DNA from: Flavobacterium sp. HJ-32-4
GTDB lineage: Bacteria; Bacteroidota; Bacteroidia; Flavobacteriales; Flavobacteriaceae
Assembly: GCF_022532105.1 (NCBI RefSeq)
Contig: NZ_CP092832.1
Span: 558,001 to 622,000, forward strand
Length of the DNA stretch: 64,000 nucleotides
Reading direction: 5' to 3'
The notes beneath the pieces are model-generated. The model saw only the letters and a list, made by a program, of their open reading frames with translations, did no database searches and was not told where the DNA came from. Below, in pieces: positions 25,493-36,348 of the stretch; the first letter of the stretch is position 1, and every line of letters begins with the position of its first letter. The position numbers and the translations under genes are program-made.

Positions 25493-28241
25493 TACCGGCT
25501 CGGCAAACGGCACCGTCGGGTCAAGTATCTCCGAAAGCAACCCTACCAATGCCTCTTCATACGCTTCAAGCGCCATTCGGTCGATGACAGCAGGCACTTG
25601 TTCGCCTTTCATGCGGAATCCCAAAAATCCGGATTTGAGGTTTTTGAAGGATACCACACCGGCTTCCATCGGACTACCACCCGCCTCCTCTTCATACATA
25701 TAGGCATACGCCAACACCTGGATGATTTTGTCATGTTCCGGCGCGATAAGCGCGTCCCAATCGCCCAACGTCAGGTTTCGTTGCTCGGCCCGTCCGGTCT
25801 TGAAATCGACGATTCGGATACGCCCATCCCGTCGCTCGATACGGTCGACATTTCCTTTTAACAATACCGGATACGGCAGACGTGGGTGGTGGATCCATCT
25901 TTGGTATTCCTGTTCAAGGGCCAACACCGTGATGTCTGCATTCTCGTCTACCAGCTGTGCTTTCTCCTGTTTCAGGTAATTCGATACGTGCCGACGGGCT
26001 ACTTCAAACGCCAACAGGTTTTTGCCTTTTCGGATATCACCCTCACGGTAGACTTCGCGGAATTGATAGGCAACCTCATCATCCAGCCCCGCTTCGCAGC
26101 CTTCGATATCAGCCACCGTCAGGCGCTTGCCAATCAAGGGGCGGTAGAGTCGTTCCAGTGTGCCGTGTATGATAGTGCCCAGCGTGTTGACCGCGATATT
26201 CTCTTCGACCTCATCGGCCTCGCGGATGCGCAGGATCCGACGGAAGTAGAATTCGATGGGGTTGCGCACATAGGTGGTAAGGGCCGATGGAGAAAAACTG
26301 CTATTGGCAATCTCTCTCAACCGATCCTGGACCGCAGTCGACTTCTCAATAACAACGGGTGTCCCATCGCCCTCAGGAACCGGCGCGTTCCAGATCGTAT
26401 GTGTAAGACGGTGGTTTGCCTGGGTTTCGATTTCGAGTTGGGTGATGAAGCGGCTCTTTTCGCCCGCGTCGAGTCCTTCGCTTTCCGTATTATACAGCAG
26501 ATAGACGTGTTGCGCCCGTTGCAGCAGATGGTAAAAGTGGTACGTGTAAATCGCGTCTTTCTCTTTGTAGGTGGGAAGTCCGAGCTCGCGCTTCACATCA
26601 TGTGGGATGAAGGAATTCGACGATTTCCCCGCTGGGAAACTTCCTTCGTTCACCGATGTCAGGATCACCGTATCGAAATCCAACACGCGACTCTCGAGAA
26701 CACCCATGATCTGTAAGCCGCCGAGGGGTTCCCCTTCAAACGATACCTCGGCCAGTTGTACCGCCTGCCGATAGAGCGCGTAAACGGTTTTCCAGCGACG
26801 TGGCATAGGCGTGCGCGCCACAATAGTGGGCCAATTTGTTTAGGGTTTGGTAGAGTGTATAGACGAAAGCGCCTGTTATGGCGTCCGCATTGTCGTGGGT
26901 GTCGAGAGTATGACGTATGGCCAGCAGGAGCTCCGATAACCGGTTCAGGCTTTGTGTCGGAGCGCCGTCCCAACGTGAAAATACCAACTCGAAGATGGCA
27001 TCCCTTTTGCCGAATAACTCGTGCAATCGTTCAGGGCGTACGAAGGTGAAGTTGTTCCGACGCAACACCGCCGCCAGCGCCCTGTAGTCGCCCAATCGCG
27101 TCATCATCGGATGGTCGAGGATTTCGAGCAGGTCGCGGTGGTAAAACACATAACCCGACTTTCCGGATGCGTTTACGTGCAATCGAAATATCCGGGACAA
27201 AAGGACCTGCACCGGATTGCCTTTTGCCGGATATCCCATTGTGATATTGAGGGCAGAAAAAGCGTCGGGAAGGGCGTGCAACACGGGAAGTAACAGGCTT
27301 TCGTCGCCCAAGACTACGGCTGTATGGTCGGCCACGTTGCCCGGTTGGGCCGCTTCCAGGGTTTCGAGAAGCGAACCTACGATATACGCCTGCCCGACCG
27401 CTTTCGGCGTGCCGATAATGTTGATCTCCTTAGGATCGGAAAAAGCCGTGCCCATCCATTCAAAGGAATGCGAGCGGTAGTAACGCCACGTATCGCGGTA
27501 GCGGCGCAGGAAAAGTCCGGCGTCGTGCAAAGGATCGTCAAGAAAAGTCTTCTCCGCATCCCAGATAACGCGTGCTTTTCCTGTAACTAAGAGATGCTGG
27601 AACAACGTCTCTTCTGCGGCATTGAGTGCGTTGAAGCCGGCAAACAGCAGCGTGCCGTCCGACAATGTGGCCGCCACATGCTCCAGATTGTGAATGGCTT
27701 CGCGGTAGAGCATCCCCTGGTAGCCTTTTCCCTCTGCACGCAGTTTCTGCTGGAGGCCGTCGTAGTAGAGCGGCAATTGTTGCCAGAAGCCGACATACTT
27801 CTCTATGAGAGGGGTTTTCTCGTCTTGCCCGATGTTCCAGCGTTTGATGTCATCGATATCTTTCAGGTACGAGAACACGCGATCGGGGTCGAGTAAATAA
27901 CGGTCTATTTCATTGAAGTCCTGCAACAAGGTCACCGCCCAATTCGAGAACACGTCAAAAGGCTGCGCCTGCCCCACTGGCGTCACCTCAAGGTAAACAG
28001 CATAAAAAACGAACAACAACTCGACATTGTCAACGGCCTTCAAACCCGCCATCTCGGTGACCATCTCTTCGATGCTGACGATGCGCGGTGCCAATAACGG
28101 CTGTGGTGTTTGTTTGCGGATGGCTTCCAACAGGAAAATCCGGGCCCGTTTGTTCGGAAGCACCACGGTCAGGTCAATCGTGTGGGGATACTGCGCCAGG
28201 ATATCGGCAGCAAGGTGATCGAGAAACGTGGGTTGGGCCAT
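25484..28241 (-). pseudogene. AddB-like PD-(D/E)XK nuclease family protein, single-base frameshift
   Basis: Two overlapping minus-strand frames (28241 to 26736 and about 26800 to 25484) together encode one roughly 918-residue AddB-like protein, the partner of AddA in double-strand-break processing. The upstream frame is the inactivated-helicase half (starts MAQPTFLDHLAADIL). The downstream frame ends in the nuclease, with metal ligands in GNVDRIERRDG and IVDFKTG. No iron-sulfur cysteines are seen around FSPSALTTYVRNPIEFY. Dropping one T from the run of four at 26788-26791 joins TSLE to TVYALYRQAV without a break. This is therefore a real disruption, a base-calling error, or much less likely a programmed +1 shift. 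Confidence 0.85.
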
Positions 28242-28251
28242 GCTATAAAAA

Positions 28252-28284
28252 TAAAAAAACGCCCCGAATTACCGGGGCGCTTTT
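28252..28284 (-). terminator. Terminator of ompA
   Basis: On the minus strand CGCCCCG, a 6-base loop and its complement CGGGGCG are followed by a run of seven T residues, about 25 bases past the ompA stop and just before the AddB-like start. Confidence 0.92.
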
Positions 28285-28304
28285 GCTTTTATTGAAGCGG
28301 AGGA

Positions 28305-29699
28305 TTACTTGATCAGTTTAACCTCTACCCTTCTGTTGTTTGCTTTACCAGCTTTGGTTTTGTTGGTGTCAATTGGTTTTGACTCACCGAAACCTGCTGA
28401 TGTCAGCCTGTCAGCTGCGATACCGTTCTGAACCAGGTAGTTTTTCACAGCACCTGCACGGTCTTCTGACAGTTTTTGGTTCTTAGCGTCTGATCCGTCG
28501 CTATCTGTGTGACCTTCGATGCTGAATTTAGCAGTTGGGTACTCTTTCAGGATCGCTACGATAGACTGAAGAACTGGATATGTTTGTTGCAGGAAGGTTG
28601 CTTTTCCGCTGTCGAACAGGATTACTTTAGCATACGCATTCAGTTGGCTGATTGCTGCTTCAGACATTTCAGGACAGCCATTGTTAGCTACAGTTCCTTT
28701 CACATCCGGACATTTGTCGTCTTTGTCAAGAACGCTGTCGCCGTCACGATCTGGCCATGGGCATCCACCGTTTTCTTTTGGACCTGCTGTGTCAGGACAC
28801 TTATCAGACTTGTCGGTGATACCGTCGCCGTCTTTGTCAGGACAACCTTGAAGGTTCTTAAGACCTGCTACGTCTGGACAAGCATCAGCGCTATCCTGAA
28901 CGCCGTCTCCGTCTGTGTCAGGACATCCCTGGAACTGTGGAAGACCTACAGTGTCTGGACATGTATCGTCTTTGTCAAGAACGGTGTCGCCATCGCGGTC
29001 AGGACAACCATTAAGTTCTTTCGGACCTGCATCATCCGGACATGCATCGTATTTGTCATAGATACCGTCGTTGTCTTTGTCGCTACCACCGAATTTGAAG
29101 GTCAGACCTGCAAAGTTCTGGAAATGGATAGGGAAGTTTGCCTGATTGTCAGCAAACGAGTGCTTGTACGTTGAACGAAGCTCAAGACCTACTGTTTCTG
29201 TGAACCAGAAAGTCACTCCGACTGAAGCGTTAGCCGTACCTTGGTTGTAGTCACCCATCCAGGTATAACCACCACCTACAGCAAGTGAAGGATCGAACCA
29301 CTTGGCACCGATCATCTGCATGAAGCTATACTTGATCTGCGCATCAGCAGCGTAGTAGCTAAGGTCGCCAGGGTTGAACGTTTCGAAGTCTTTTGGATTT
29401 GAGGTGCTACGAACGACGAATTTGTCGATCTTGTTTACCGATCCGGTAACGCCGAAAGAGAATCCACCTCCTACATACTTACTTACTGTAAGGTATGAAA
29501 CGGATGGAAGGATGTTCCAGTTGTCTTTAACACTGAAGAACTGGTCGAAACGGTGTAGACCGCCGTCACCAGCACCAGGCCTTGTACTAACGGCATTTGC
29601 ACCGAAACTGACCGCCCATGGATTGTCAGCATCCTGTGCCTGGCTGCCGAAGCCCAATGCCAGAAGCGCCACGACCAGGAATTTGTTAAGGTTTTTCAT
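28305..29699 (-). CDS. OmpA-family outer membrane protein with thrombospondin type-3 repeats
   Basis: This 464-residue protein has a signal peptide ([22 protein letters not shown]) and an N-terminal beta-barrel of about 190 residues. At least five calcium-binding thrombospondin type-3 repeats follow, each of the form DxDxDGxxDxxDxCPD...GCP (about residues 212-340). A C-terminal OmpA domain binds peptidoglycan ([49 protein letters not shown]). It anchors the outer membrane to the wall. The codon use and excellent promoter suggest high expression. Confidence 0.96.
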   Translation of the reverse strand: MKNLNKFLVVALLALGFGSQAQDADNPWAVSFGANAVSTRPGAGDGGLHRFDQFFSVKDNWNILPSVSYLTVSKYVGGGFSFGVTGSVNKIDKFVVRSTSNPKDFETFNPGDLSYYAADAQIKYSFMQMIGAKWFDPSLAVGGGYTWMGDYNQGTANASVGVTFWFTETVGLELRSTYKHSFADNQANFPIHFQNFAGLTFKFGGSDKDNDGIYDKYDACPDDAGPKELNGCPDRDGDTVLDKDDTCPDTVGLPQFQGCPDTDGDGVQDSADACPDVAGLKNLQGCPDKDGDGITDKSDKCPDTAGPKENGGCPWPDRDGDSVLDKDDKCPDVKGTVANNGCPEMSEAAISQLNAYAKVILFDSGKATFLQQTYPVLQSIVAILKEYPTAKFSIEGHTDSDGSDAKNQKLSEDRAGAVKNYLVQNGIAADRLTSAGFGESKPIDTNKTKAGKANNRRVEVKLIK

Positions 29700-29732
29700 A
29701 CTTGATTTTATTTTTAGTTCTAAATATTAACA

Positions 29733-29763
29733 CAAAGGTAAACTGTAGATTTTGAACGGCAAA
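29733..29763 (-). promoter_or_regulatory. Promoter of ompA
   Basis: On the minus strand TTTG (29760-29763), 19 bases, then TACCTTTG (29733-29740) is a perfect -33/-7 pair, 33 bases before the ATG. Confidence 0.82.
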
Positions 29764-29807
29764 AGTAAGTGTTAAAAAAATAACATATTTTTTCGCCCAT
29801 CTTATAA

Positions 29808-31001
29808 TTATATAACACCTAATTCTTTTCCTGCATCAACAAACGCTTTAATTGCTTTGTCAAGATGTTCCTGTGTGTGGGCTGCGGAAAGTTGCACCCG
29901 GATGCGGGCTTTTTCCCTCGGCACCACCGGGAAGAAAAACCCGATGACGTAAATGCCTTTCGTTAACAAATTTTCGGCCATACGTTGGGCCAGTTTGGCG
30001 TCGTATAACATAACAGGTACGATTGCCGAATCACCGTCGATGATGTCAAAACCGGCCTTCTTCATACCCTCCTTGAAATACTGGGTATTCCACTCCAGGC
30101 GGTCGCGAAGCGTAGTGTCTTTCTCCAACAATTCGAAGACTTTGATGGAAGCGCCGACAATGGAAGGAGCAAGCGAGTTCGAAAACAAATACGGCCGCGA
30201 GCGTTGGCGTAGCATTTCAATGATTTCTTTCTTTCCGGTAGTATAGCCTCCCATGGCACCGCCGAGCGCTTTGCCGAGCGTCCCGGTGATGATGTCGATC
30301 CGGCCCATCACCCCTTTAGCTTCCGGTGTGCCTTTGCCCGTTGCGCCAATAAAACCGGCCGCGTGGCACTCGTCAATCATCACAAGGGCGTCGTATTGAT
30401 CCGCGAGGTCGCAAATTCGGTCAAGTGGCGCCACGAGCCCATCCATTGAGAATACGCCGTCGGTAACAATGATCTTGAAGCGGGCACCGGCTTCGTTCGC
30501 TTTGATTAACTGTTGTTCAAGGTCCGCCATGTCGCTGTTCTCATAGCGGAACCGCATGGCCTTGCAAAGGCGCACACCGTCGATAATCGAGGCGTGGTTG
30601 AGGCTGTCGGAAATAATGGCATCCTGCTCACCGAACAACGGTTCGAACACCCCGCCGTTGGCATCAAAGGCCGCTGCGTAAAGAATGGTGTCTTCCGTTC
30701 CGTAAAAATCGGCGATCTTTTTCTCGAGTTGTTTGTGGATGTCTTGCGTGCCGCAGATAAAACGCACCGACGACATCCCAAATCCGTGGGAATCAAGGGC
30801 GTCTTTCGCGGCCTGGATCACCTCCGGATGCGAGGAGAGCCCAAGGTAGTTATTCGCACAGAAATTCAATACCGTCTCACCGGTTGACACGGTGATTTCG
30901 GCTCCCTGCGGCGACGTGATGATGCGTTCCTTTTTGAAGAGTCCGTTTTCTTCGATGGCCTGCAATTCGGCCGTCAGGTGGTCTTTCAGTTTACCGTACA
31001 T
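29808..31001 (-). CDS. kbl: Glycine C-acetyltransferase (2-amino-3-ketobutyrate CoA ligase)
   Basis: This 397-residue PLP enzyme of the alpha-oxoamine synthase family cleaves 2-amino-3-ketobutyrate with CoA to glycine and acetyl-CoA in threonine breakdown. The PLP lysine is in [19 protein letters not shown]. Substrate motifs [14 protein letters not shown] and [17 protein letters not shown] are typical of Kbl. No threonine dehydrogenase is in the window. Its -7 box overlaps the end of the AddA-like gene. Confidence 0.95.
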   Translation of the reverse strand: MYGKLKDHLTAELQAIEENGLFKKERIITSPQGAEITVSTGETVLNFCANNYLGLSSHPEVIQAAKDALDSHGFGMSSVRFICGTQDIHKQLEKKIADFYGTEDTILYAAAFDANGGVFEPLFGEQDAIISDSLNHASIIDGVRLCKAMRFRYENSDMADLEQQLIKANEAGARFKIIVTDGVFSMDGLVAPLDRICDLADQYDALVMIDECHAAGFIGATGKGTPEAKGVMGRIDIITGTLGKALGGAMGGYTTGKKEIIEMLRQRSRPYLFSNSLAPSIVGASIKVFELLEKDTTLRDRLEWNTQYFKEGMKKAGFDIIDGDSAIVPVMLYDAKLAQRMAENLLTKGIYVIGFFFPVVPREKARIRVQLSAAHTQEHLDKAIKAFVDAGKELGVI

Positions 31002-31021
31002 ATGCTATAGTGTGTTTGTGC

Positions 31022-34000
31022 TTACAAAAGTACGACTTCCGTTTCCGCCCCGGTATATACCAGTGCCTTTTTCACTACGTCGTACCCCATTCCCTGCAGC
31101 AGCGAAGCGTAGTGCTCGATCTGCGTGAGATGGCTATTCGAACGTGCGCCGGTCTTGTAGTCTAGCAGACGGGCTGACTTACCCGAAAGCACGATGCGGT
31201 CTGGACGGGCGATGCCGGCGGGTCCCACGAGGCTGCGTTCGTTAAGGACGACGCTTTCGGCAGAGAAAAACGCCTGCAGGTCCGGATGGGCTACGATACC
31301 CTCGATATCGCGCGTGACTGTCTCGAGTTGATCGGGCGCCAGCCAGCCAGATGATACGGCGTCCTGCACGGCCCATTGGATATCGTCGGCTGTCCGCACG
31401 GATGCCAGTATCTCGTGTAACATCGTGCCATACGCGATGGCTTCCTGCTGCCGGGTGCCCCACATCAAAGCTTCGCGACGGGCAATGCGGATGGCCTGGA
31501 AGTCAAGCGGGCGCGCCACCCTTCTGATAGGGTTGGCCTGGCGCAGCGGCGCGGGTGTTGTCGACAGTCGCGTCGGGTTGCCAAAAACGTAGTCGGTACG
31601 ATTGGATTCGAATAGTCCTTTTTGCTGTAGGTAGCCCAGGAAAAAACCAGATAAGGTGTTGGGTTTGGGTTCGCCTTTCGGACTCAAATTCAGTGAAGAA
31701 ATGACATAGAGCTGTTCTTCGGCCCGGGTCAGTGCAACATACAGTACGTTGACGTTGTCAAGGAGTTCCTCTTGTTTTCGGGCGGTATACACCTCACGCG
31801 CGGCCGGGCCAAATTGCAGCACCGCGGAACTGCTGTCGACCAACACTTTGGGAAGGCCCAATTCAGGATCTTCGGCGTCGAGCCACAGCTTTTCACGGGG
31901 CTTTTTAGCGAAATCTTCCTCCGCAAACGGCATGATGACCACCGGAAACTCGAGTCCTTTTGATTTATGTATGGTCAGGATTCGCACGGCATCACGCCCT
32001 TCCGGCGACGGAATGCTGAACGTTTGGCCTTTCTTCTCCCAATAATCGAGAAAATCGGCAAGGCCGCCCTGCCCCCGTTGCTCGCGTTCGAGCACCAGGT
32101 CAAGAAAATACTGGGTGTAGGCATTGTGACTACCCGTAAGGAAGACACTGGCCAGCAAACCGGCCATTTCGTACATCCCTTTTGTTCGGGCATGGGAAAA
32201 GCGAAATGGTAGTCCTTCGCGTTCGAGCCACTGTTCGAGTGCCGTTTCGTCCCGGCAGTCGAGTCCGGCCGCGATGAAATCGTGCAACGGCGCTTTCCCG
32301 GCTTTTGAACCTATATGGAATAGGAACAACGCCTTTGATTCGGCATCGCCGGGATGGTTCAGGTAGCGAAACGCCGCGAGTAAGAGTTGCACTTCGGGTG
32401 CGTTGGCAATCAACAGCGTCTCTGATGACACGATTGGGATGCCCAACGACGTAAGGTAACGTGCCACCGCAATACCTTGCCCGGTTTTACGCGTCAAAAC
32501 GGCTATGTCGGCATAGGAGAACCCGCGGCCTCGCACCTCCTCTATCGTGGCCGCCGTGGCTTTGGCAAACCGGATATCGGCCGTTTCGTCTTCGTCATCG
32601 GTAGCGATGGTGGGGAGGAAGGAAAGCCGCACGTATCCGCCCACTTTATCGTTTGTTTTTTGGGCGGCCCGGTTTTCATACAGGTCGGCATAATCCGGAT
32701 GCTCGAAGGTACCCGAAAGGTAGCGGAAAAAATCGTTGTTGAAGTGGATGACCTCGGTAGCGCTGCGGCGGTTGGTTTCGAGTGAAAACAGCTTCCAGTC
32801 GGGATTCTTGAACGGATGTTTGCCTTTTGACAGCTCGATGAACTGTTCGGCTTTACCCCCGCGCCAACGGTAAATCGACTGCTTCGGGTCGCCAACAATC
32901 AGCAGCGTTCCCTTTTGTCCGTAGTCGTCGGTGCCGGAAAGGGCATTGTCAATCAACGGCACCAGGTTGCCCCATTGCATTTCGGATGTGTCCTGGAACT
33001 CGTCGATAAAGAAATGCCGGTAACGTTCCCCTATGCGTTCATAGATGAACGGCGCAGGTTGGTTCTTGATTTCGTTATGGATAATGGCATTGAACTCGGA
33101 TATCGGCAGCAGGTTCTGCTCGTCGCGGATGACGGCAAGTTGCTGCGCGACGGTATTCAACAGCGACAAGGGTGTGATATTTCGCGTGAGGGCGGTATAA
33201 AAAAGATGTTTCGCGGCCAGTGCATTCAGGGTCACCAGCATTTCCAGCAGCGTGTCGGCGATGCCGTCGATAGCAGCTTTATCGGATGCCGGAGCCTTCG
33301 CCGGATACCGTTTTCCTTCGGCCGCTTCGAGGTATTTGTAATGGCCTTCCTTGATTTCGATGGCACCCTGTTGCACGCGCAGGAAGTGCTTCGGCACATA
33401 ACTGCTGTAAAAAGAACTCGGGTCGATGCCGTGTTGTGTAATGAGCGCCAGCGCCTGGCCGGCCAGTTCGCGGCTTTCGGCTTCGATGGCGGTGAGGGTG
33501 TCGCGCAATCGGTCGCGGATGGTGCGGAACTGCCCGATGCTGGTTTCCGACAGCAAGGCGATTTCATGTCGGTTGGTTTCGCGTAGCAGCAGTTTGCCGG
33601 TATCGAGGATGTCGCGCGACACGTCCCAGCTTTTGTCGTCGTCGGTTTTTTCGAGGGTATACGACAGCAACAATTCAGTGAGTTCAGGATTTTCGCCCGC
33701 CTGGGCAATCACCGCATCGACCGCCTCGGCCAACAGGTTTTCGGTGTCGAGGCTGACTTCGAACGACAGCGGCAATTCGAGGTCGTGCGCGAAGGTACGG
33801 ATGACCCGGTGCGTGAATTTATCGATGGTGGAAATATCGAAGGCCGCATAGTTGTGGATCAGGTGCCGCAGGATGGCATTTGCCTTCGCTTTCAACTGTG
33901 GAAGCGACCGCCCGGTTTCGTCGGCGAGCACCTCCATGAGCCGGACCGTCTTTTCCGATGGAGTGTCGGAAGCGAAGCCGACCAGACTGTCGACGATGCG

Positions 34001-34174
34001 CGACTTCATCTCGTGCACCGCCTTGTTGGTAAACGTGATCGCCAGGATGTTGCGATACGCGTCGGGGCGGTCGGCGGTGAGGATAATCCGGAGGTATTCC
34101 TTTACGAGCGTGTAGGTCTTACCCGAACCAGCGGACGCATCGTAAACGGAAAAAGAAGGCTGTTCGTAGCTCAT
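31022..34174 (-). CDS. AddA-like UvrD-family helicase-nuclease
   Basis: This 1050-residue protein has a superfamily 1 helicase core. It has Walker A VYDASAGSGKTYTLVKEYL, motif Ia AITFTNKAVHEMKSRI, motif II FIDEFQDTSEMQW, and GDPKQSIYRWRGG; motifs V and VI are in TIHKSKGLEFPVVIMP and YVALTRAEEQLYV. A C-terminal RecB-type nuclease has ligands in RPDRIVLSGKSARLLDYKTGA. It should pair with the AddB-like protein encoded 3 kb downstream for recombinational repair. The start at 34174 gives the family N-terminus; the open frame runs 85 codons further through a repeat element and is not real coding. Confidence 0.92.
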   Translation of the reverse strand: MSYEQPSFSVYDASAGSGKTYTLVKEYLRIILTADRPDAYRNILAITFTNKAVHEMKSRIVDSLVGFASDTPSEKTVRLMEVLADETGRSLPQLKAKANAILRHLIHNYAAFDISTIDKFTHRVIRTFAHDLELPLSFEVSLDTENLLAEAVDAVIAQAGENPELTELLLSYTLEKTDDDKSWDVSRDILDTGKLLLRETNRHEIALLSETSIGQFRTIRDRLRDTLTAIEAESRELAGQALALITQHGIDPSSFYSSYVPKHFLRVQQGAIEIKEGHYKYLEAAEGKRYPAKAPASDKAAIDGIADTLLEMLVTLNALAAKHLFYTALTRNITPLSLLNTVAQQLAVIRDEQNLLPISEFNAIIHNEIKNQPAPFIYERIGERYRHFFIDEFQDTSEMQWGNLVPLIDNALSGTDDYGQKGTLLIVGDPKQSIYRWRGGKAEQFIELSKGKHPFKNPDWKLFSLETNRRSATEVIHFNNDFFRYLSGTFEHPDYADLYENRAAQKTNDKVGGYVRLSFLPTIATDDEDETADIRFAKATAATIEEVRGRGFSYADIAVLTRKTGQGIAVARYLTSLGIPIVSSETLLIANAPEVQLLLAAFRYLNHPGDAESKALFLFHIGSKAGKAPLHDFIAAGLDCRDETALEQWLEREGLPFRFSHARTKGMYEMAGLLASVFLTGSHNAYTQYFLDLVLEREQRGQGGLADFLDYWEKKGQTFSIPSPEGRDAVRILTIHKSKGLEFPVVIMPFAEEDFAKKPREKLWLDAEDPELGLPKVLVDSSSAVLQFGPAAREVYTARKQEELLDNVNVLYVALTRAEEQLYVISSLNLSPKGEPKPNTLSGFFLGYLQQKGLFESNRTDYVFGNPTRLSTTPAPLRQANPIRRVARPLDFQAIRIARREALMWGTRQQEAIAYGTMLHEILASVRTADDIQWAVQDAVSSGWLAPDQLETVTRDIEGIVAHPDLQAFFSAESVVLNERSLVGPAGIARPDRIVLSGKSARLLDYKTGARSNSHLTQIEHYASLLQGMGYDVVKKALVYTGAETEVVLL
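31025..31032 (-). promoter_or_regulatory. Promoter -7 box for kbl
   Basis: TACTTTTG on the minus strand, exact match, 24 bases upstream of the kbl ATG and inside the last codons of the AddA-like gene. Confidence 0.55.
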
Positions 34175-34240
34175 GGTGTTTGCCTCGTAAATGTACGACT
34201 TTGGTGGAATTATTGTGGCGGTTGGATGGTAGAAGGATGC

Positions 34241-34383
34241 AGCCCGGATAGCAGCGGAAAGCCTTTCGAACGGGAGCGGCGCGGCGGCCGGACGGCGGGG
34301 GCGACCAACGGAAGCCGATGCCGGACGATGCCGCCGCCCGCGATCGGAGAAAGCTTGCAGCGGATAGCCGGATAGGCTGCCCA
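34241..34383 (+). repeat. Diverged REP-like element, copy B
   Basis: GCAGCCCGGATAGCAGCGG then AAAGCC at the left, and GAAAGCTTGCAGCGGATAGC then CGGATAGGCTGCCC at the right, form imperfect inverted ends around a very GC-rich centre. It shares boundary words with copy A (15112-15212). It fills most of the 305-base gap between the AddA-like and sod starts; apart from the sod promoter the rest of that gap shows nothing. Confidence 0.65.
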
Positions 34384-34436
34384 AAAAACGAAAATCGGAA
34401 AAATCATCGGGTGTTTTTTTGAATGCCATTAATCCG

Positions 34437-34444
34437 TAACTTTG
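34437..34444 (+). promoter_or_regulatory. Promoter -7 box for superoxide dismutase
   Basis: TAACTTTG matches the -7 box exactly, 36 bases before the ATG. A TTTG lies 15 bases upstream, shorter than the usual spacing. Confidence 0.6.
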
Positions 34445-34479
34445 ATAGGATATTTACAAACCATTAAAAACAGACTATT

Positions 34480-35088
34480 ATGGCTTTTGAGTTACCGAAA
34501 CTGCCGTATGCCTACGACGCGCTGGAACCGCATATCGACGCGCGGACGATGGAGATACACTACACCAAACACCACAATACCTATGTGACCAACCTCAACG
34601 CGGCGATTGCCGGCACGGACATGGAGGGGAAAACGATCGAGAACATACTGATCAACCTTGACATGAAGAATGCGGCGGTACGCAACAACGGAGGTGGTCA
34701 TTACAATCACACCCTATTCTGGAGCATCATGGGACCGAACGGCGGCGGAAAGCCGACCGGGGAACTGGCTGAAGCGATCGAGCGCGAGTTCGGCAGCTTC
34801 GACGAGTTCAAGGCGCGTTTCGCGAAAGCGGGCACCACCCGTTTCGGCTCAGGCTGGGCGTGGCTTTGCGTTCACAAAGGAGGAAAACTGGAAGTGTGCA
34901 GCACCGCCAACCAGGACAATCCGCTGATGCCTGACACCGGTTGCGACGGCACGCCGATTTTGGGTATGGACGTTTGGGAACACGCGTATTACCTGCATTA
35001 CCAAAACCGTCGCCCAGACTACATCGAGGCGTTTTTCAACGTCATCAACTGGACGGAGGTCGCGCGGCGTTACGCGGTTGAAAAATAA
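34480..35088 (+). CDS. sodA: Superoxide dismutase, Fe/Mn family (Mn-like)
   Basis: This 202-residue enzyme converts superoxide to hydrogen peroxide and oxygen in the cytoplasm; there is no signal peptide. The metal ligands are H27, H77, D164 and H168 ([29 protein letters not shown]). GGGHYNH and ANQDNPLM with a glutamine favour the Mn or cambialistic type over the Fe type. It is transcribed alone and ends at a bidirectional-looking terminator. Confidence 0.95.
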   Translation: MAFELPKLPYAYDALEPHIDARTMEIHYTKHHNTYVTNLNAAIAGTDMEGKTIENILINLDMKNAAVRNNGGGHYNHTLFWSIMGPNGGGKPTGELAEAIEREFGSFDEFKARFAKAGTTRFGSGWAWLCVHKGGKLEVCSTANQDNPLMPDTGCDGTPILGMDVWEHAYYLHYQNRRPDYIEAFFNVINWTEVARRYAVEK

Positions 35089-35111
35089 AGGAGGAAGTAC
35101 TCCAATAGAAG

Positions 35112-35138
35112 ACCCGGCACCCAAAGCCGGGTTTTTTT
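35112..35138 (+). terminator. Terminator of sod
   Basis: ACCCGGC and GCCGGGT form a stem around a 7-base loop, followed by seven T residues. The convergent permease gene stops at 35143, so the hairpin may serve that strand too. Confidence 0.9.
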
Positions 35139-35142
35139 ATGC

Positions 35143-36345
35143 CTATTGGCGAAGGAGGGCGGCGCTGATGCGACGTGACGCGATGAAGGACGCCAGGGTG
35201 CCCAAAGTGCCGATGGTGGCAAACACGATCAGCACATTGACCATTTCGAACTTCACCGGATAGGGCTGCGTCATGGTAATCATAACAAGTTCAAACTGTT
35301 GCTGGACAAAAACAAGCAGTGCGCCGAGCGCGATGCCGAGGAGGCCTCCGAAAACCGTCAGCAACGTGCCCTGTAAAAAGAAGATGCGACGCAATTCGGG
35401 CAGCGTCGACCCGAGGCTGAACAAGGTGCGCAGGTTCGATTGCTTTTCGATGATCATCATGGTGAGCGCACCGACGAGGTTGAAGAGCGCGATGATGATA
35501 ACGAGGGTGAAGATCAGATACAACACCAGGTTCTCGGTATTGAGCATGCGGTAGAGCGAGGCGTTGAGTTCGGCGCGGTTCTTAATCGTAAGCGACGGGC
35601 CGACTATAGTAGTGATGCCTTTGCGTACGGCGGCCTCGTCGGCACCGGGCGCGAGGGCGATTTCAAGCGAGGAAATACGGGTGGGCGGGTATGCGAGTAT
35701 CGCCTGCACGAGGCGGATGTCGGCGAAGACATATTGGCTGTCGAGATCCTCGCTGAGGGCGAAGAAACCTACCGGTACCAATTTGGCGCGGGTGAGTGCC
35801 TCGTCGGGCGAATCAATGGTGCCTGTTCCGGGTCGCGGCACGTAGACCTCGAGTAAGTTATTGGCATCGACGAGTCCGATAGAAAGACGGTCGAGGATGC
35901 CGTAACCGACGACGCACTCAATGGTTTCGGGTGTCCACCATTGCCCATCCTGCAGGGATTTCTCTACGGTGCTTACCTTATTATAAAGCGTATCGGTGCC
36001 TTTGAGGTAGGCGACCATTTCCTTTCCTTTGAACGAGAAGAGCACCCGTTCTTCGACGGTTTTGCTTACCTGCGCGATACCTTTCACCTGCCGAAGCGCC
36101 CGTTCCTGTGCGGGCGTAACGGTAAACGTCTTGCCGATGCGGGCGGTAGCTTTCAGGTCGGGGTCGGAGGTGTTGGAAAAAGAAAGGCTGAAATCGACGA
36201 GTCCGCTGAACACCGACATCACCACGAACAGCGCCATCGCACCCGCTACGACGCCGATGGCCGCGATGCGGTTGATGATGTTGATCGCATTGTTCTTGCT
36301 GGCACTCCGAAGGTAACGCTTCGCGATGTAGAGCGGGAAATTCAC
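35143..36345 (-). CDS. ABC transporter permease, LolC/E (FtsX) family
   Basis: This 400-residue permease starts with GTG (VNFPLYIAKRYLRSASKNNAINIINRI). It has one N-terminal span, a periplasmic domain of about 220 residues, and three C-terminal spans, the FtsX/MacB layout. LolC/E-type permeases with LolD extract lipoproteins from the inner membrane. It begins 3 bases after the rbfA stop, a common flavobacterial pairing; the ATPase is not in the window. Confidence 0.88.
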   Translation of the reverse strand: MNFPLYIAKRYLRSASKNNAINIINRIAAIGVVAGAMALFVVMSVFSGLVDFSLSFSNTSDPDLKATARIGKTFTVTPAQERALRQVKGIAQVSKTVEERVLFSFKGKEMVAYLKGTDTLYNKVSTVEKSLQDGQWWTPETIECVVGYGILDRLSIGLVDANNLLEVYVPRPGTGTIDSPDEALTRAKLVPVGFFALSEDLDSQYVFADIRLVQAILAYPPTRISSLEIALAPGADEAAVRKGITTIVGPSLTIKNRAELNASLYRMLNTENLVLYLIFTLVIIIALFNLVGALTMMIIEKQSNLRTLFSLGSTLPELRRIFFLQGTLLTVFGGLLGIALGALLVFVQQQFELVMITMTQPYPVKFEMVNVLIVFATIGTLGTLASFIASRRISAALLRQ

Positions 36346-36348
36346 GTG

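Noticed and set aside
26736..26821. Two separate overlapping genes for the AddB-like halves
   Set aside because: The downstream half has no plausible independent start, and the halves join seamlessly after removal of one base.
28509..29174. Cysteine-rich plus-strand frame opposite ompA
   Set aside because: Its periodic pattern is the complement of the thrombospondin type-3 repeats.
34175..34429. 85-codon N-terminal extension of the AddA-like protein
   Set aside because: It reads through the GC-rich REP-like element; the helicase begins at its normal position just before the Walker A motif.
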